DNA from: Phytoactinopolyspora halotolerans
GTDB taxonomy: Bacteria; Actinomycetota; Actinomycetes; Jiangellales; Jiangellaceae
Direction of reading: 5' to 3'
NCBI RefSeq assembly: GCF_010550675.1
Contig: NZ_JAAGOA010000012.1
Location: 62,001 to 126,000, forward strand
DNA: 64,000 bases
A model generated the notes under the pieces. It had not been told where the DNA came from. It was given only the letters and a program-made list of their open reading frames with translations, and made no database searches. How positions within the stretch are numbered: position 1 is the first letter of the stretch; each line of letters begins with the position of its first letter. A program made the position numbers and the translations under genes. Below are positions 7,337 through 14,659 of the stretch, one piece after another.

Positions 7337-9255
7337 GCCACCCACCCGCGACCGGCGTATCCCACCCACCCGCCACCGGCGTATCGAACCCATCCGCCAC
7401 CGGAGCGTCGAACCCGCCTGCGACCGGCACGCCCCTGCTCAGCTTCGACGGGTTGCGCGTCGCCCTCGGCCCGTCGCAACCGTTGTTCGCCGTCTGCGTT
7501 CTGCTCAATCTGGTCAGCGCCGTCGCGGGTGCCGCCGCCGCGGCGCTGGGCGCCTGGGCGGTCTCCCGGGCCATCCTGGGCGCACCGGCCGACGACCTCT
7601 GGCTGCCCGCTGTGCTGGTGGCCGGATGCGTCGTCGTGCGTACCATCGCCGTCTGGCTGGAGGCCTGGCTCAGCCATGCGGTGAGCTTCCAGATGATGGC
7701 CCGGGTACGCGGCTGGATCTTCGCCTCGCTCGCGCGTATCGCCCCCGCCGGGCTGGCCCGCAGGCGTGCCGGCGACGTCGCCACCACAACCCTCACCGAC
7801 TCCGAGGCGCTGGAGATCTTCTACGCGCACACCTCGATCTACATCGCGTCCTCCGTCGTCACGACGCCGGTGCTGCTCGCCGGGCTGGCCGTCATCGACC
7901 CGGCCGTAGCCGTCGCCGTCGCGCCCGTGCTGGTGCTCGCCTGCGTCGCGCCGCTGCTGCTGCGGCGCGCCGCGATCCGGCACGGCCAAGCCATCCGGGA
8001 GACGCTGGCCGAGCTCGGCGCCGAGGTCACCGAGAACGTCGGCGCGGTACGCGAGATCGTCGGCTACGGGCTCACCGCGCGGCGTGAGGAGCGGATTCGT
8101 CACCTGGACGAGAAGCTCGGCCGGCTGCAGGTGGCCAACACCCGGCGGGCCGGGCTGGAGACCGGCGTGGCCGGCGTCGTCGCCACCCTCGGCGTGGTCG
8201 TCGCCGGAGCCGTCGGCGGGTGGAAGGTGGGCGACGGATCGCTCGCCCCGGAGCTGCTGGCGCCGGCGATGACGCTGGCCGGCTACGCCCCGTCAGCGCT
8301 GCTTCAGCTCATCGGCGTCAGCCGGCACTCCGGCACCACCCGGCAGGCCGCCGAGCGCATCGCGGCGCTGCTGTACGCGCCGACCCCGGTGGACCGCAGC
8401 GGTACCGGCACGGTGCCGGACGGCGACACCGTCGGGCTGGCCGCGGAGCGGGTCAGCTTCACCTGGCCGCGCGCCGCGAATGCGATGCGGGACGATGCGC
8501 AGGATGCGGCTCAGGCGGACACCCACGCCGGTCCGGGGCCTGACGCCCCCACTCTGCAGGAGATCGACCTCCGTATCGATGCGGGCGAGAACGTCGCCAT
8601 CGCCGGCCGCTCCGGCGCCGGCAAGTCGACGTTCGCCGCCCTGCTGGCCCGGCTGGCCGATCCCGACGACGGAGCGGTGCTCGCCGCCGACGTCGACCTG
8701 CGCGAGCTGAGCGCCGAGTCGATGGCGGCGGCCGTCGGCCTCGTCCCGCAGGACGTGTTCCTCTTCCATGACACGATCCGGTCGAATCTGCTGCTCGCGC
8801 TGACGGACGAGACCCCGCCGGAGGACGAGACGCTCTGGCGCGCGCTGGAGACCGCGCAGATCGACTCGCTCGTGCGTTCGTTGCCGGCCGGACTCGACAC
8901 GGTGGTCGGGGAACGCGGAGCCACCCTCTCCGGCGGGGAACGCCAGCGGCTGGCGCTGGCCCGGGCGATCCTGAGCGGGACCCGCGCCCTGGTGCTGGAC
9001 GAAACGGTCAGCCAGCTGGACGTCGCCAACGAGCGCGGCGTCCGGGACGCGCTCGCCGCCGACACGTCCGAACGCACCACCGTCGTGATCGCGCACCGGC
9101 TGTCGACGCTGCTCGGCGCGGAGCGGATCGTCGTTCTGGACCGGGGGCGCGTCGTCGGCGATGGCACGCACGACCAGCTGCTCGACTCCTGCGCCACCTA
9201 CCGCGATCTGGTCGAACCGCAGCTGGCCGCGCTCAGATCGAGTCCACGTATGTGA
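7333..9255 (+). CDS. ABC exporter half-transporter, permease-ATPase fusion (subunit 2)
   Basis: 640 residues. After an unusual N-terminus made of four octapeptide repeats, a six-helix exporter domain (about 50-345) leads to an ATPase domain with Walker A GRSGAGKST, signature LSGGERQR and HRLSTLLGAERIVV. Walker B reads ALVLDETVSQLD, so the usual EATSALD is altered although the catalytic Glu is kept. That asymmetry is common in heterodimeric exporters. The ATG (7333) overlaps the stop of subunit 1. The 3' end overlaps the convergent prenyltransferase gene by 23 bp. Confidence 0.88.
   Translation: MSHPPATGVSHPPATGVSNPSATGASNPPATGTPLLSFDGLRVALGPSQPLFAVCVLLNLVSAVAGAAAAALGAWAVSRAILGAPADDLWLPAVLVAGCVVVRTIAVWLEAWLSHAVSFQMMARVRGWIFASLARIAPAGLARRRAGDVATTTLTDSEALEIFYAHTSIYIASSVVTTPVLLAGLAVIDPAVAVAVAPVLVLACVAPLLLRRAAIRHGQAIRETLAELGAEVTENVGAVREIVGYGLTARREERIRHLDEKLGRLQVANTRRAGLETGVAGVVATLGVVVAGAVGGWKVGDGSLAPELLAPAMTLAGYAPSALLQLIGVSRHSGTTRQAAERIAALLYAPTPVDRSGTGTVPDGDTVGLAAERVSFTWPRAANAMRDDAQDAAQADTHAGPGPDAPTLQEIDLRIDAGENVAIAGRSGAGKSTFAALLARLADPDDGAVLAADVDLRELSAESMAAAVGLVPQDVFLFHDTIRSNLLLALTDETPPEDETLWRALETAQIDSLVRSLPAGLDTVVGERGATLSGGERQRLALARAILSGTRALVLDETVSQLDVANERGVRDALAADTSERTTVVIAHRLSTLLGAERIVVLDRGRVVGDGTHDQLLDSCATYRDLVEPQLAALRSSPRM
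7336..7431 (+). repeat. Four 24-bp tandem repeats encoding an octapeptide
   Basis: Directly after the ATG, four in-frame 24-bp units encode SHPPATGV, SHPPATGV, SNPSATGA and SNPPATGT. Units differ by a few bases. The repeat would form a disordered cytoplasmic tail before the first membrane helix and has no counterpart in ordinary exporter subunits. Confidence 0.85.
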
Positions 9256-10162
9256 TGACGAACGCGGCGCACGGCACCAGGTAAGCACCGGCCACCACGG
9301 TGATCGCGGCGAACGACGGCCGACCGGTCAGCAGGCGCCGATACAGCACCAGCAGGATCGGCATGATCACCAGGTGCAGCGGCACGAGCGACGGGCTGAC
9401 GACCACGTCGGCCACCGCGCACGCCAAGGCGAGGACGGCGCTGGCCAGCCATAGAGCGAATCCGAGTTCTAACGTGACCCGACTGCCCAGAACGACCGCG
9501 GTGGTGCGGATGCCCACGGCGGCGTCCGCGTCCCGGTCGGCGATCGTCGTCGGGAGGTAGAGGGCGGCCGCGGCCAACAGCCCGATCACGGCGATCGGCC
9601 ACGGAAACCCGTCCGTGGACCCGCGCATCGCGACCCAGCCACCCAGCGGTCCGACGACACCCACGGCCGCCGCGTTCACCAGGACGTCAGCACCGGCTCG
9701 CGCCTTCAGCCGCAGCGGCGGCGCGCTGTAGGCCCATGCCAGTAGCAGGGTCGCGGCGACCCCGGAGGCGAACAACGCCCCGAGGGGCACGGCGACCAGG
9801 ACCGCCAGCAGGCTTGCCGCTAGCCCGATCCGCGTTGCCTGACGGGGCATGAGCCGCCCCTGCACCAGCGGGGAGCGTGCCTTGCGCGGATTGAGCCGGT
9901 CGCTGTCCAGGTCGTGCGCGTCGTTGAAGGCCAGCACGGCCAACCAGAGCAGCGGCCCGGCGACCAGCGCCACGTGGGCCATCGTGAGGAACTCGTCCCC
10001 GCGGGGCAGGACCCGGCGCGTCGCGAGGACGAAACCCACATGCACCGCCACCGCCGAGGCTAGCCAGAACCGTGGCCGGGACATGACCAGGATGTCCCGA
10101 GCGCGGATCCGATCGATGTGGCCGCGGATGTCGTGGGCCGACGGGCTCGTGGCGACGGTCAT
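9233..10162 (-). CDS. UbiA-family membrane prenyltransferase
   Basis: 309 residues, about eight to nine membrane helices. The first aspartate-rich motif is complete, NDAHDLDSD (residues 80-88, NDxxDxxxD), followed by the basic NPRKARSPLVQGR loop. The second is DRDADAAVG. These bind Mg-prenyl-diphosphate in UbiA enzymes, which transfer isoprenoid chains to aromatic or porphyrin acceptors. No quinone, haem A or chlorophyll genes are next to it. Its neighbours are the metal importer and the ABC exporter, whose 3' end it overlaps by 23 bp. It could prenylate a metallophore or haem-like substrate handled by these transporters; that is inference, and a menaquinone-like role is not excluded. Confidence 0.85.
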   Translation of the reverse strand: MTVATSPSAHDIRGHIDRIRARDILVMSRPRFWLASAVAVHVGFVLATRRVLPRGDEFLTMAHVALVAGPLLWLAVLAFNDAHDLDSDRLNPRKARSPLVQGRLMPRQATRIGLAASLLAVLVAVPLGALFASGVAATLLLAWAYSAPPLRLKARAGADVLVNAAAVGVVGPLGGWVAMRGSTDGFPWPIAVIGLLAAAALYLPTTIADRDADAAVGIRTTAVVLGSRVTLELGFALWLASAVLALACAVADVVVSPSLVPLHLVIMPILLVLYRRLLTGRPSFAAITVVAGAYLVPCAAFVITYVDSI

Positions 10163-10334
10163 GGCTGCTCCGTTCAGTGGGCCGGCTTGCGATGGCCGGC
10201 GAACTCAGCATCCGCCTTCGCCACCGCCCGGCGGATCACGACGGCGGGTGAACCCGCTCCCCCGCGAGAGTGAGTCCGGCGCGCACGATGAATCAGTCCG
10301 CCGCGTACGGTCTACACGAGTGAGGAGAGGAGAG

Positions 10335-10679
10335 ATGATGAGCAGCTCGACCATCGACGAGTACATCGGCTCGTTTCCGGACGACGTTCAGGACGTCCTC
10401 CGCGAGGTCCGATCGACCATCCGCACAGCGTTGCCCGACGCCGCCGAGAAGATCAGCTATCAGATTCCGACCTTCACGCTGAACGGCAGGAATGTGGTGC
10501 ACTTCGCGGCGTGGACACACCACATCAGCGTCTACCCGCTCCCGGCCGGTGACGAGGCGTTCCAGCGAGAGCTCGCACCCTACGTGGCGGGGAAGGGAAC
10601 GGCGAAGTTTCCCCTCGACAAGCCGATCCCGTACGACCTCATCGGCCGGCTTGCGGCCCACCTGGCCACGCGAAAGTAG
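10335..10679 (+). CDS. DUF1801 (YdhG-like) small protein
   Basis: 114 residues, full length for the family. Recognisable features are the N-terminal TIDEYIGSFPDDVQDVLREVR helix pair, EKISYQIPTF, and HHISVYPLP with a C-terminal KGTAKFPLDKPIPYDLI. DUF1801 proteins share a fold with frataxin-like/YdhG proteins and have no agreed biochemical role. A run GAGGAGAGGAGAG precedes two adjacent ATGs. The second (10338) has the better spacing; the first is given. It stands alone between divergently placed units. Confidence 0.8.
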   Translation: MMSSSTIDEYIGSFPDDVQDVLREVRSTIRTALPDAAEKISYQIPTFTLNGRNVVHFAAWTHHISVYPLPAGDEAFQRELAPYVAGKGTAKFPLDKPIPYDLIGRLAAHLATRK

Positions 10680-10781
10680 GTTGAGCGCGTCGGCGCACGC
10701 AGACGGGCATCAACCAAGCCATTGAACGGGCAGAACATGGATCTCTCGTGGCTCATCGATCACGAGATACACGACCTCATG

Positions 10782-10819
10782 AGCTCACTATGGTGCGCTC
10801 ATACTCACCATAGTGAGCT
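10782..10819. repeat. Perfect 14-bp inverted repeat, possible operator
   Basis: Arms agctcactatggtg (10782-10795) and its exact reverse complement (10806-10819) flank a 10-nt loop. No T-run follows, so a terminator is less likely. It lies immediately upstream of a decayed TetR-like fragment and has the length and symmetry of a TetR-family operator. Confidence 0.6.
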
Positions 10820-10859
10820 TGACGGCTTCAACCCAAGCTGCCGACGACCAAGGAGCGGC

Positions 10860-11050
10860 GTGGGTCACACTCATGGAGCTCCCGCCCGGTGCTCGGCAGC
10901 GGCATCCCACGCAAGTGCGGTCATTGAGCGGCGACTCCGAGCTCTGGTGCGGAGAGCCGGAATCGGCCCGCTGCTGCTCCCGGACCAGACACGTCCCTGT
11001 ACTGGCACGTCACCACCGATGAATCCCGTGACCGCGCCCACGTCTCTCGA
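10860..11050 (+). pseudogene. Remnant of a TetR-family regulator (frameshifted)
   Basis: Two plus-strand frames together give a broken HTH. One reads ERRLRALVRRAGIG (about 10930-10970). Another reads DTSLYWHVTTDES (about 10988-11026), the recognition-helix signature SLYWHV of TetR regulators. No frame is open across both, no N-terminal helices are recognisable, and a stop follows soon after. I read this as debris of a TetR gene. The rest of the 434-bp gap 10680-11113 holds only the inverted repeat at 10782-10819. Confidence 0.38.
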
Positions 11051-11113
11051 CATTGACGAGGCCATGGCCTAGCCGATGTCGACAGATTCGCCACTCGATC
11101 TGTTGCGAGCCGG

Positions 11114-11620
11114 TCAGGGCAGCTCGCGGAACATGGCGACGCGCGGCCACATGTCCAGGCCCCTGACAGCCTCGTCTTTGCGGATGGTGCGCAACCCCTC
11201 GGCCAGCTCGTCGTCGGCCAGGATCCGGAAGCCGAGGCGCTGGTAGTACGGCGCGTTCCACGGGACGTCGGCATAGGTGGTCAGCGTCAGCCCACGCAGG
11301 CCACGTCCCCGCGCCCAGTCGTCGACCGCGTCGATCAGCTCGCGGCCACGTCCCTGCCGCGCGTGGTCCGGGCGGACCGAGACCTGTTCGATGTGCGCGC
11401 ACCCGTCGACGACGTCGGCCAGCAGGTACGCGACCGGCCGGTCACGGTCGTCGACGTGCACCCAGGCACGGCCGGCACGCTGGAATTCGGCCAGTTCGGA
11501 GATCGACGGCGGATCGTCGTCGGCGATCAGGTCCATACCGACCTCGCGGAAGGGTGCACCCGCAGCCCGCTCCACCTCTTGCAGGATCTCCAGCTCGTCA
11601 CCCCGCGCACGGCGAATCAT
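11114..11620 (-). CDS. GNAT-family N-acetyltransferase
   Basis: 168 residues from the ATG at 11620. The acetyl-CoA binding motif is VSVRPDHARQGRGRELIDAV (the Q/RxxGxG/A signature), preceded by AYLLADVVDGCAHIEQ and followed by TLTTYADVPWNAPYYQRLGF, the usual beta4-beta5 and C-terminal segments. An upstream ATG would add 25 non-family residues and was rejected. The acceptor substrate is not predictable. It is divergent from the deaminase unit. Confidence 0.85.
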   Translation of the reverse strand: MIRRARGDELEILQEVERAAGAPFREVGMDLIADDDPPSISELAEFQRAGRAWVHVDDRDRPVAYLLADVVDGCAHIEQVSVRPDHARQGRGRELIDAVDDWARGRGLRGLTLTTYADVPWNAPYYQRLGFRILADDELAEGLRTIRKDEAVRGLDMWPRVAMFRELP

Positions 11621-11678
11621 GCAAGGACGGTACCGCAGGGTTGTCGGCGACGCTGCTCCATTCCGCGGCACGATTGAA

Positions 11679-11709
11679 CTTGACACCAATGTCAAGGTCT
11701 ACCGTTCAT
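11679..11709 (+). promoter_or_regulatory. MerR-type promoter/operator for the deaminase unit
   Basis: A palindrome cttgaca-ccaa-tgtcaag (arms 11679-11685 and 11690-11696) contains a consensus -35 (TTGACA, 11680-11685). A weak -10 lies about 19 bp further on, next to the start codon at 11713. A symmetric operator inside a long spacer is the arrangement used by MerR-family activators. The regulator is not adjacent; the only MerR gene in the window is at 25200. Confidence 0.4.
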
Positions 11710-11712
11710 GAC

Positions 11713-12210
11713 ATGGACCGCGCAGATACCCACCCGAACGATGCGACGCTGCTGGCCCGCGCCGTGCAGCTGGCGAACGACAACGGTGACGCCGGTCAGC
11801 TGCCCTTCGGCGCGCTTGTCGTGCGTGCCGGCGCTGTCCTCGCCACCGGCGTCAACACCGCGCTGAAAGATCACGACCCGACCGCCCATGCAGAGGTCGC
11901 CGCGGTGCGGCACGCATGCCGCGCGCTCGGCGTCCTCCATCTCACCGGGGCGATCATCGTCTCGAGCTGCGAACCCTGCGCCGTCTGCCATGCCGTCGCC
12001 GCGTCGGCCGGCATCGAGCGGATCGTCTATGCCGCGGGGAAGGAGATCATCCCGGATCTGCACTACCCGGCCCCGGGCGACAACGCCGAGCTGATGAGCG
12101 GCATGCAGGCCGCACTCCGCACCCTCGCACCGGAGCAGATCGCCTACGTCCCCACGCCGGGAGCCGACGAACCGTTCCGTCGTTATCTCGCCGCACGGAG
12201 CCTCACATGA
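11713..12210 (+). CDS. Nucleoside/cytidine-type deaminase (CDA/tRNA-A34 deaminase fold)
   Basis: 165 residues. Zinc ligands are visible: HAE (His59, catalytic Glu61) and the PCxxC motif in SSCEPCAVC (Cys89, Cys92). The overall layout (NDNGDAGQLPFGALVV ... HAEVAAVRHACR ... SCEPCAVCHA) matches the guanine/cytosine deaminase branch. It probably hydrolyses an amino-purine or pyrimidine base. It has no Shine-Dalgarno, and its stop overlaps the ATG of the LLM oxidoreductase, so the two genes form an operon. Confidence 0.85.
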   Translation: MDRADTHPNDATLLARAVQLANDNGDAGQLPFGALVVRAGAVLATGVNTALKDHDPTAHAEVAAVRHACRALGVLHLTGAIIVSSCEPCAVCHAVAASAGIERIVYAAGKEIIPDLHYPAPGDNAELMSGMQAALRTLAPEQIAYVPTPGADEPFRRYLAARSLT

Positions 12211-13115
12211 TCAAGTTAGGCCTGAACATCCGCAACTACGGACCTACCGCCACCCCCGACAACCTGCGTGCGTGGACGCGGTTCGCCGAAGACTCCGGTT
12301 TCACGCTCGGTGTCGTCTCGGACCACGTCGCGCCGACGCCGGAGGTGAACGAGCTCTATCCGTCGCCGTTCTACGACCCGCTGACGGCCCTGTCCTGGTT
12401 CGCGGGGATCACCGAACGGCTCGAGCTCGGCACGTCGGTGCTGATCGCCCCGTACCGGCATCCGCTACTGACCGCGCGGCTTGCCGCCAGCATCGACCGG
12501 CTCAGCGACGGGCGCCTCATCCTCGGCGTCGGAGCCGGCTGGTCCGAGCAGGAGTTCGCCGCGCTCGGCCTGCCGTTCCGGCGACGCGGCCGGATGACCG
12601 ACGAGTACCTGGCGGCCATCAGCGCCGCGTGGAGCCAGGATCGCGTGTCTCTGGACGGCGAGTTCGTGCACTACGACGACGTGCACACCGGCCCTGGACT
12701 GGTCGGCTCCCGACGCCCGCCGATATGGGTCGGCGGCACCAGCCCGGGCGCGCTCCGTCGCGCCGCGCGGTTCGGCGACGCCTGGCATCCGAACAACGCC
12801 GAGCTGGACTGGATCCGCGACGTGGGGCTGCCGTCGCTACGGGAAGCCGCCGAGTCGTTCGGCCGTCCCGTGCCGGCGTTGAGTCCACGCATGCGTGCGC
12901 ACGTGAGCGAACGGCCCATCCCCGACGACGAGCGCCGGCCCGGCTCGGGCTCGCCCGACCAGATCGTCGCCGACGTCGAGACCCTGGTGGAACTGGGCGC
13001 CGACTACGTCGTGCTGGACACCAACCCGGACCACCCCCGGGACGAGCGTCCGCTCAGCGACGACTGGCGCGACCTGGAGGCGATCGCGACCCGCGTGTTC
13101 AAGCGGCTCCTGTGA
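12207..13115 (+). CDS. LLM-class (luciferase-like, probably F420-dependent) oxidoreductase
   Basis: 302 residues, one TIM-barrel domain. Family marks are the N-terminal KLGLNIRNYG strand, VVSDHVAPTPEVNELYPSPFYDPLTALSWFAG, ERLELGTSVLIAPYRHPLLTARLAASIDRLSDGRLILGVGAGW and PPIWVGGTSPGALRRAARFGDAWHP. The ATG (12207) overlaps the deaminase stop. The cofactor (F420 or FMN) and substrate cannot be decided from sequence. Pairing with a deaminase hints at catabolism of a nitrogen heterocycle. Confidence 0.85.
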   Translation: MIKLGLNIRNYGPTATPDNLRAWTRFAEDSGFTLGVVSDHVAPTPEVNELYPSPFYDPLTALSWFAGITERLELGTSVLIAPYRHPLLTARLAASIDRLSDGRLILGVGAGWSEQEFAALGLPFRRRGRMTDEYLAAISAAWSQDRVSLDGEFVHYDDVHTGPGLVGSRRPPIWVGGTSPGALRRAARFGDAWHPNNAELDWIRDVGLPSLREAAESFGRPVPALSPRMRAHVSERPIPDDERRPGSGSPDQIVADVETLVELGADYVVLDTNPDHPRDERPLSDDWRDLEAIATRVFKRLL

Positions 13116-13134
13116 GCGTCGCTCCGCCGCGCAT

Positions 13135-13881
13135 TCACGGCTGCCGCCATCGATCGCTCGTGACGATGGCCGTCAACTGGTCGAGCGTGAGCGGCGGCTC
13201 GGGGCGCGAAATGTCCGAACCCTTCTCCGTCGGCGCGTTCATCTCGCCCAGATTGATCCGCAGGCCGTCCGGCCTGGACACGTGCACGCTCCAGAGCAGT
13301 CGCTCCGGCTCCCGGTCCGCTTGCGGATAGTACGGCCCGGCCATCCGCATCAGCTTGGTCCCGTCCGCAAGAACGTCCATCTCGCACTCGCCGCCGTTGA
13401 CGATGACCGGACAACTGAACGCCTCCGATTCCCCGGCACTCACGCTGCCTTGGATCACGCTTGCACCCGCTCCGTCGTCGTAGACGAACTCGAACCACAC
13501 CTGCCCTTCCGAGCCCACACCGCTGCGCACCTCCGACACGTCTCCGGCGGGAAGCAAGTCGAGCACCACCTCGACAATCACTGCCTCGTCCAACGAATCA
13601 TCACCCGTGTCCTCGCCGGATGATTCATCTCTGAGATCGACGGAGACGTCGTCGGCGCCCGGAGCGACCTCGGGGCGGCCCATGACTTCCGGCACGGCGA
13701 CGAGCGCGACGGCTGTCGCCAACGCCGTCACCAGTCCGCCGCCGGCCACGGCCCATACACGCCGGCGACGCATCCGCTCACCGCGAGCGATACCGCCGGA
13801 GACCAGATCGTCCACCGGCGGTGTCTCCGGCACGGCCACCCGCCGCATCGCGTGCACGAGCCGTTCGTCGATGTCCTGCAT
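13135..13881 (-). CDS. Single-span membrane protein next to ECF sigma factor (anti-sigma-like)
   Basis: 248 residues: a ~45-residue cytoplasmic part rich in Arg (MRRRRVWAV), one membrane helix near residues 42-66, and an acidic extracytoplasmic region with one Cys pair (FSCPVIVNGGECEM). The layout and position 25 bp after the sigma gene resemble a regulator of that sigma factor. However, no zinc-binding anti-sigma HxxxCxxC motif is present. I cannot name the domain. Confidence 0.7.
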   Translation of the reverse strand: MQDIDERLVHAMRRVAVPETPPVDDLVSGGIARGERMRRRRVWAVAGGGLVTALATAVALVAVPEVMGRPEVAPGADDVSVDLRDESSGEDTGDDSLDEAVIVEVVLDLLPAGDVSEVRSGVGSEGQVWFEFVYDDGAGASVIQGSVSAGESEAFSCPVIVNGGECEMDVLADGTKLMRMAGPYYPQADREPERLLWSVHVSRPDGLRINLGEMNAPTEKGSDISRPEPPLTLDQLTAIVTSDRWRQP

Positions 13882-13906
13882 GCCTTGTCCTCTCTCCCCG
13901 TGCACA

Positions 13907-14410
13907 TCAATCGAGAACCGACAGGTCTTCCACGCCGTCGCCGAGCACGACACGCAGACGCTTCAGCGCATGGAAGCTGCGTGACTTGACGGCTCCGGTC
14001 GACATACCGAGCTCGGTGGCGGTCTCTTCGAGACTGCGATCTTCCCAGTAGCGCAACACCAGAACCGCCCGATCCTTCGCACTCAGGCGGGCCAACGCCT
14101 CGAGGAGCGCCAGCCGCAGTGCAGCATCGTCATCGTGGACCGATCGATCCGGGAGCTCGCCCGTCGGCACCTCCGACGAGCTGCGCCGTCGCCGATGCGA
14201 CACGTACGTCCGCACCAACACGGTCCGGGCGTAGCCGGCGGGATTGTCTATCCCGTCCGGGCCTCGCCACCGCCGGTACACCTTGCCCAAAGTCTCCTGC
14301 ACCAGGTCCTCGGCCAGATGCCAATCGCCGGTCAACCACCACGCGGTGCGGAACAATGAACCACCGCGGGCGGCAGCGAAGTCCCTGAAGCCCTCCACAT
14401 TGCGCGCCAA
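13907..14410 (-). CDS. ECF RNA polymerase sigma factor, SigE-like family
   Basis: About 167 residues. Region 2 is FRDFAAARGGSLFRTAWWLTGDWHLAEDLVQETLGKVYRRW. Region 4 contains LSAKDRAVLVLRYWEDRSLEETATELGMSTGAVKSRSFHALKRLR. This is the compact SigE-type group common in actinomycetes. Translation may start at the TTG 14410 (GGGGAGG four bases upstream) or the GTG 14398. The long open frame to 14515 is ruled out by the promoter at 14441-14467. The partner membrane-protein gene follows. Confidence 0.88.
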   Translation of the reverse strand: MARNVEGFRDFAAARGGSLFRTAWWLTGDWHLAEDLVQETLGKVYRRWRGPDGIDNPAGYARTVLVRTYVSHRRRRSSSEVPTGELPDRSVHDDDAALRLALLEALARLSAKDRAVLVLRYWEDRSLEETATELGMSTGAVKSRSFHALKRLRVVLGDGVEDLSVLD

Positions 14411-14440
14411 CTCGCCTCCCCTGCTGTCCTCAACCGCATT

Positions 14441-14467
14441 GACGCTCCGAGTGCACCACGAGGTTTC
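14441..14467 (-). promoter_or_regulatory. ECF-type autoregulatory promoter
   Basis: On the minus strand GAAACC (14467-14462) is followed after exactly 17 nt by CGTC (14444-14441), the classic -35/-10 pair read by ECF sigma factors. Transcription would start near 14433, just upstream of the sigma gene start. The sigma factor therefore probably drives its own operon. Confidence 0.65.
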
Positions 14468-14659
14468 ACATCGATGGCGAGAAATCAGATTTCCTTGACA
14501 GGCACCGGCGACCATCGGCTAGCGTGCTCTTCAGCGCTTGGGGAACGCGCCGAGACTCGCCGGAAGGCTTGAAGCCATCCCCTCGGTTACGGTAGTCGAG
14601 CGACGGATACCACGCTCTGTTGCGCCCGTGCGAGTCCGGGCGACGAGCGAGGTGCTCCG

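Noticed and set aside
9233-10162. Protohaem IX farnesyltransferase (CtaB) or MenA assignment
   Set aside because: Family motifs are UbiA-general; no cytochrome oxidase, haem A or menaquinone genes are adjacent to justify a specific name.
10722-11072. 116-codon and 69-codon ORFs in the 10.7-11.1 kb gap
   Set aside because: Neither frame has a domain; the only recognisable coding trace (SLYWHV) is in a third frame, so the region is better read as TetR debris.
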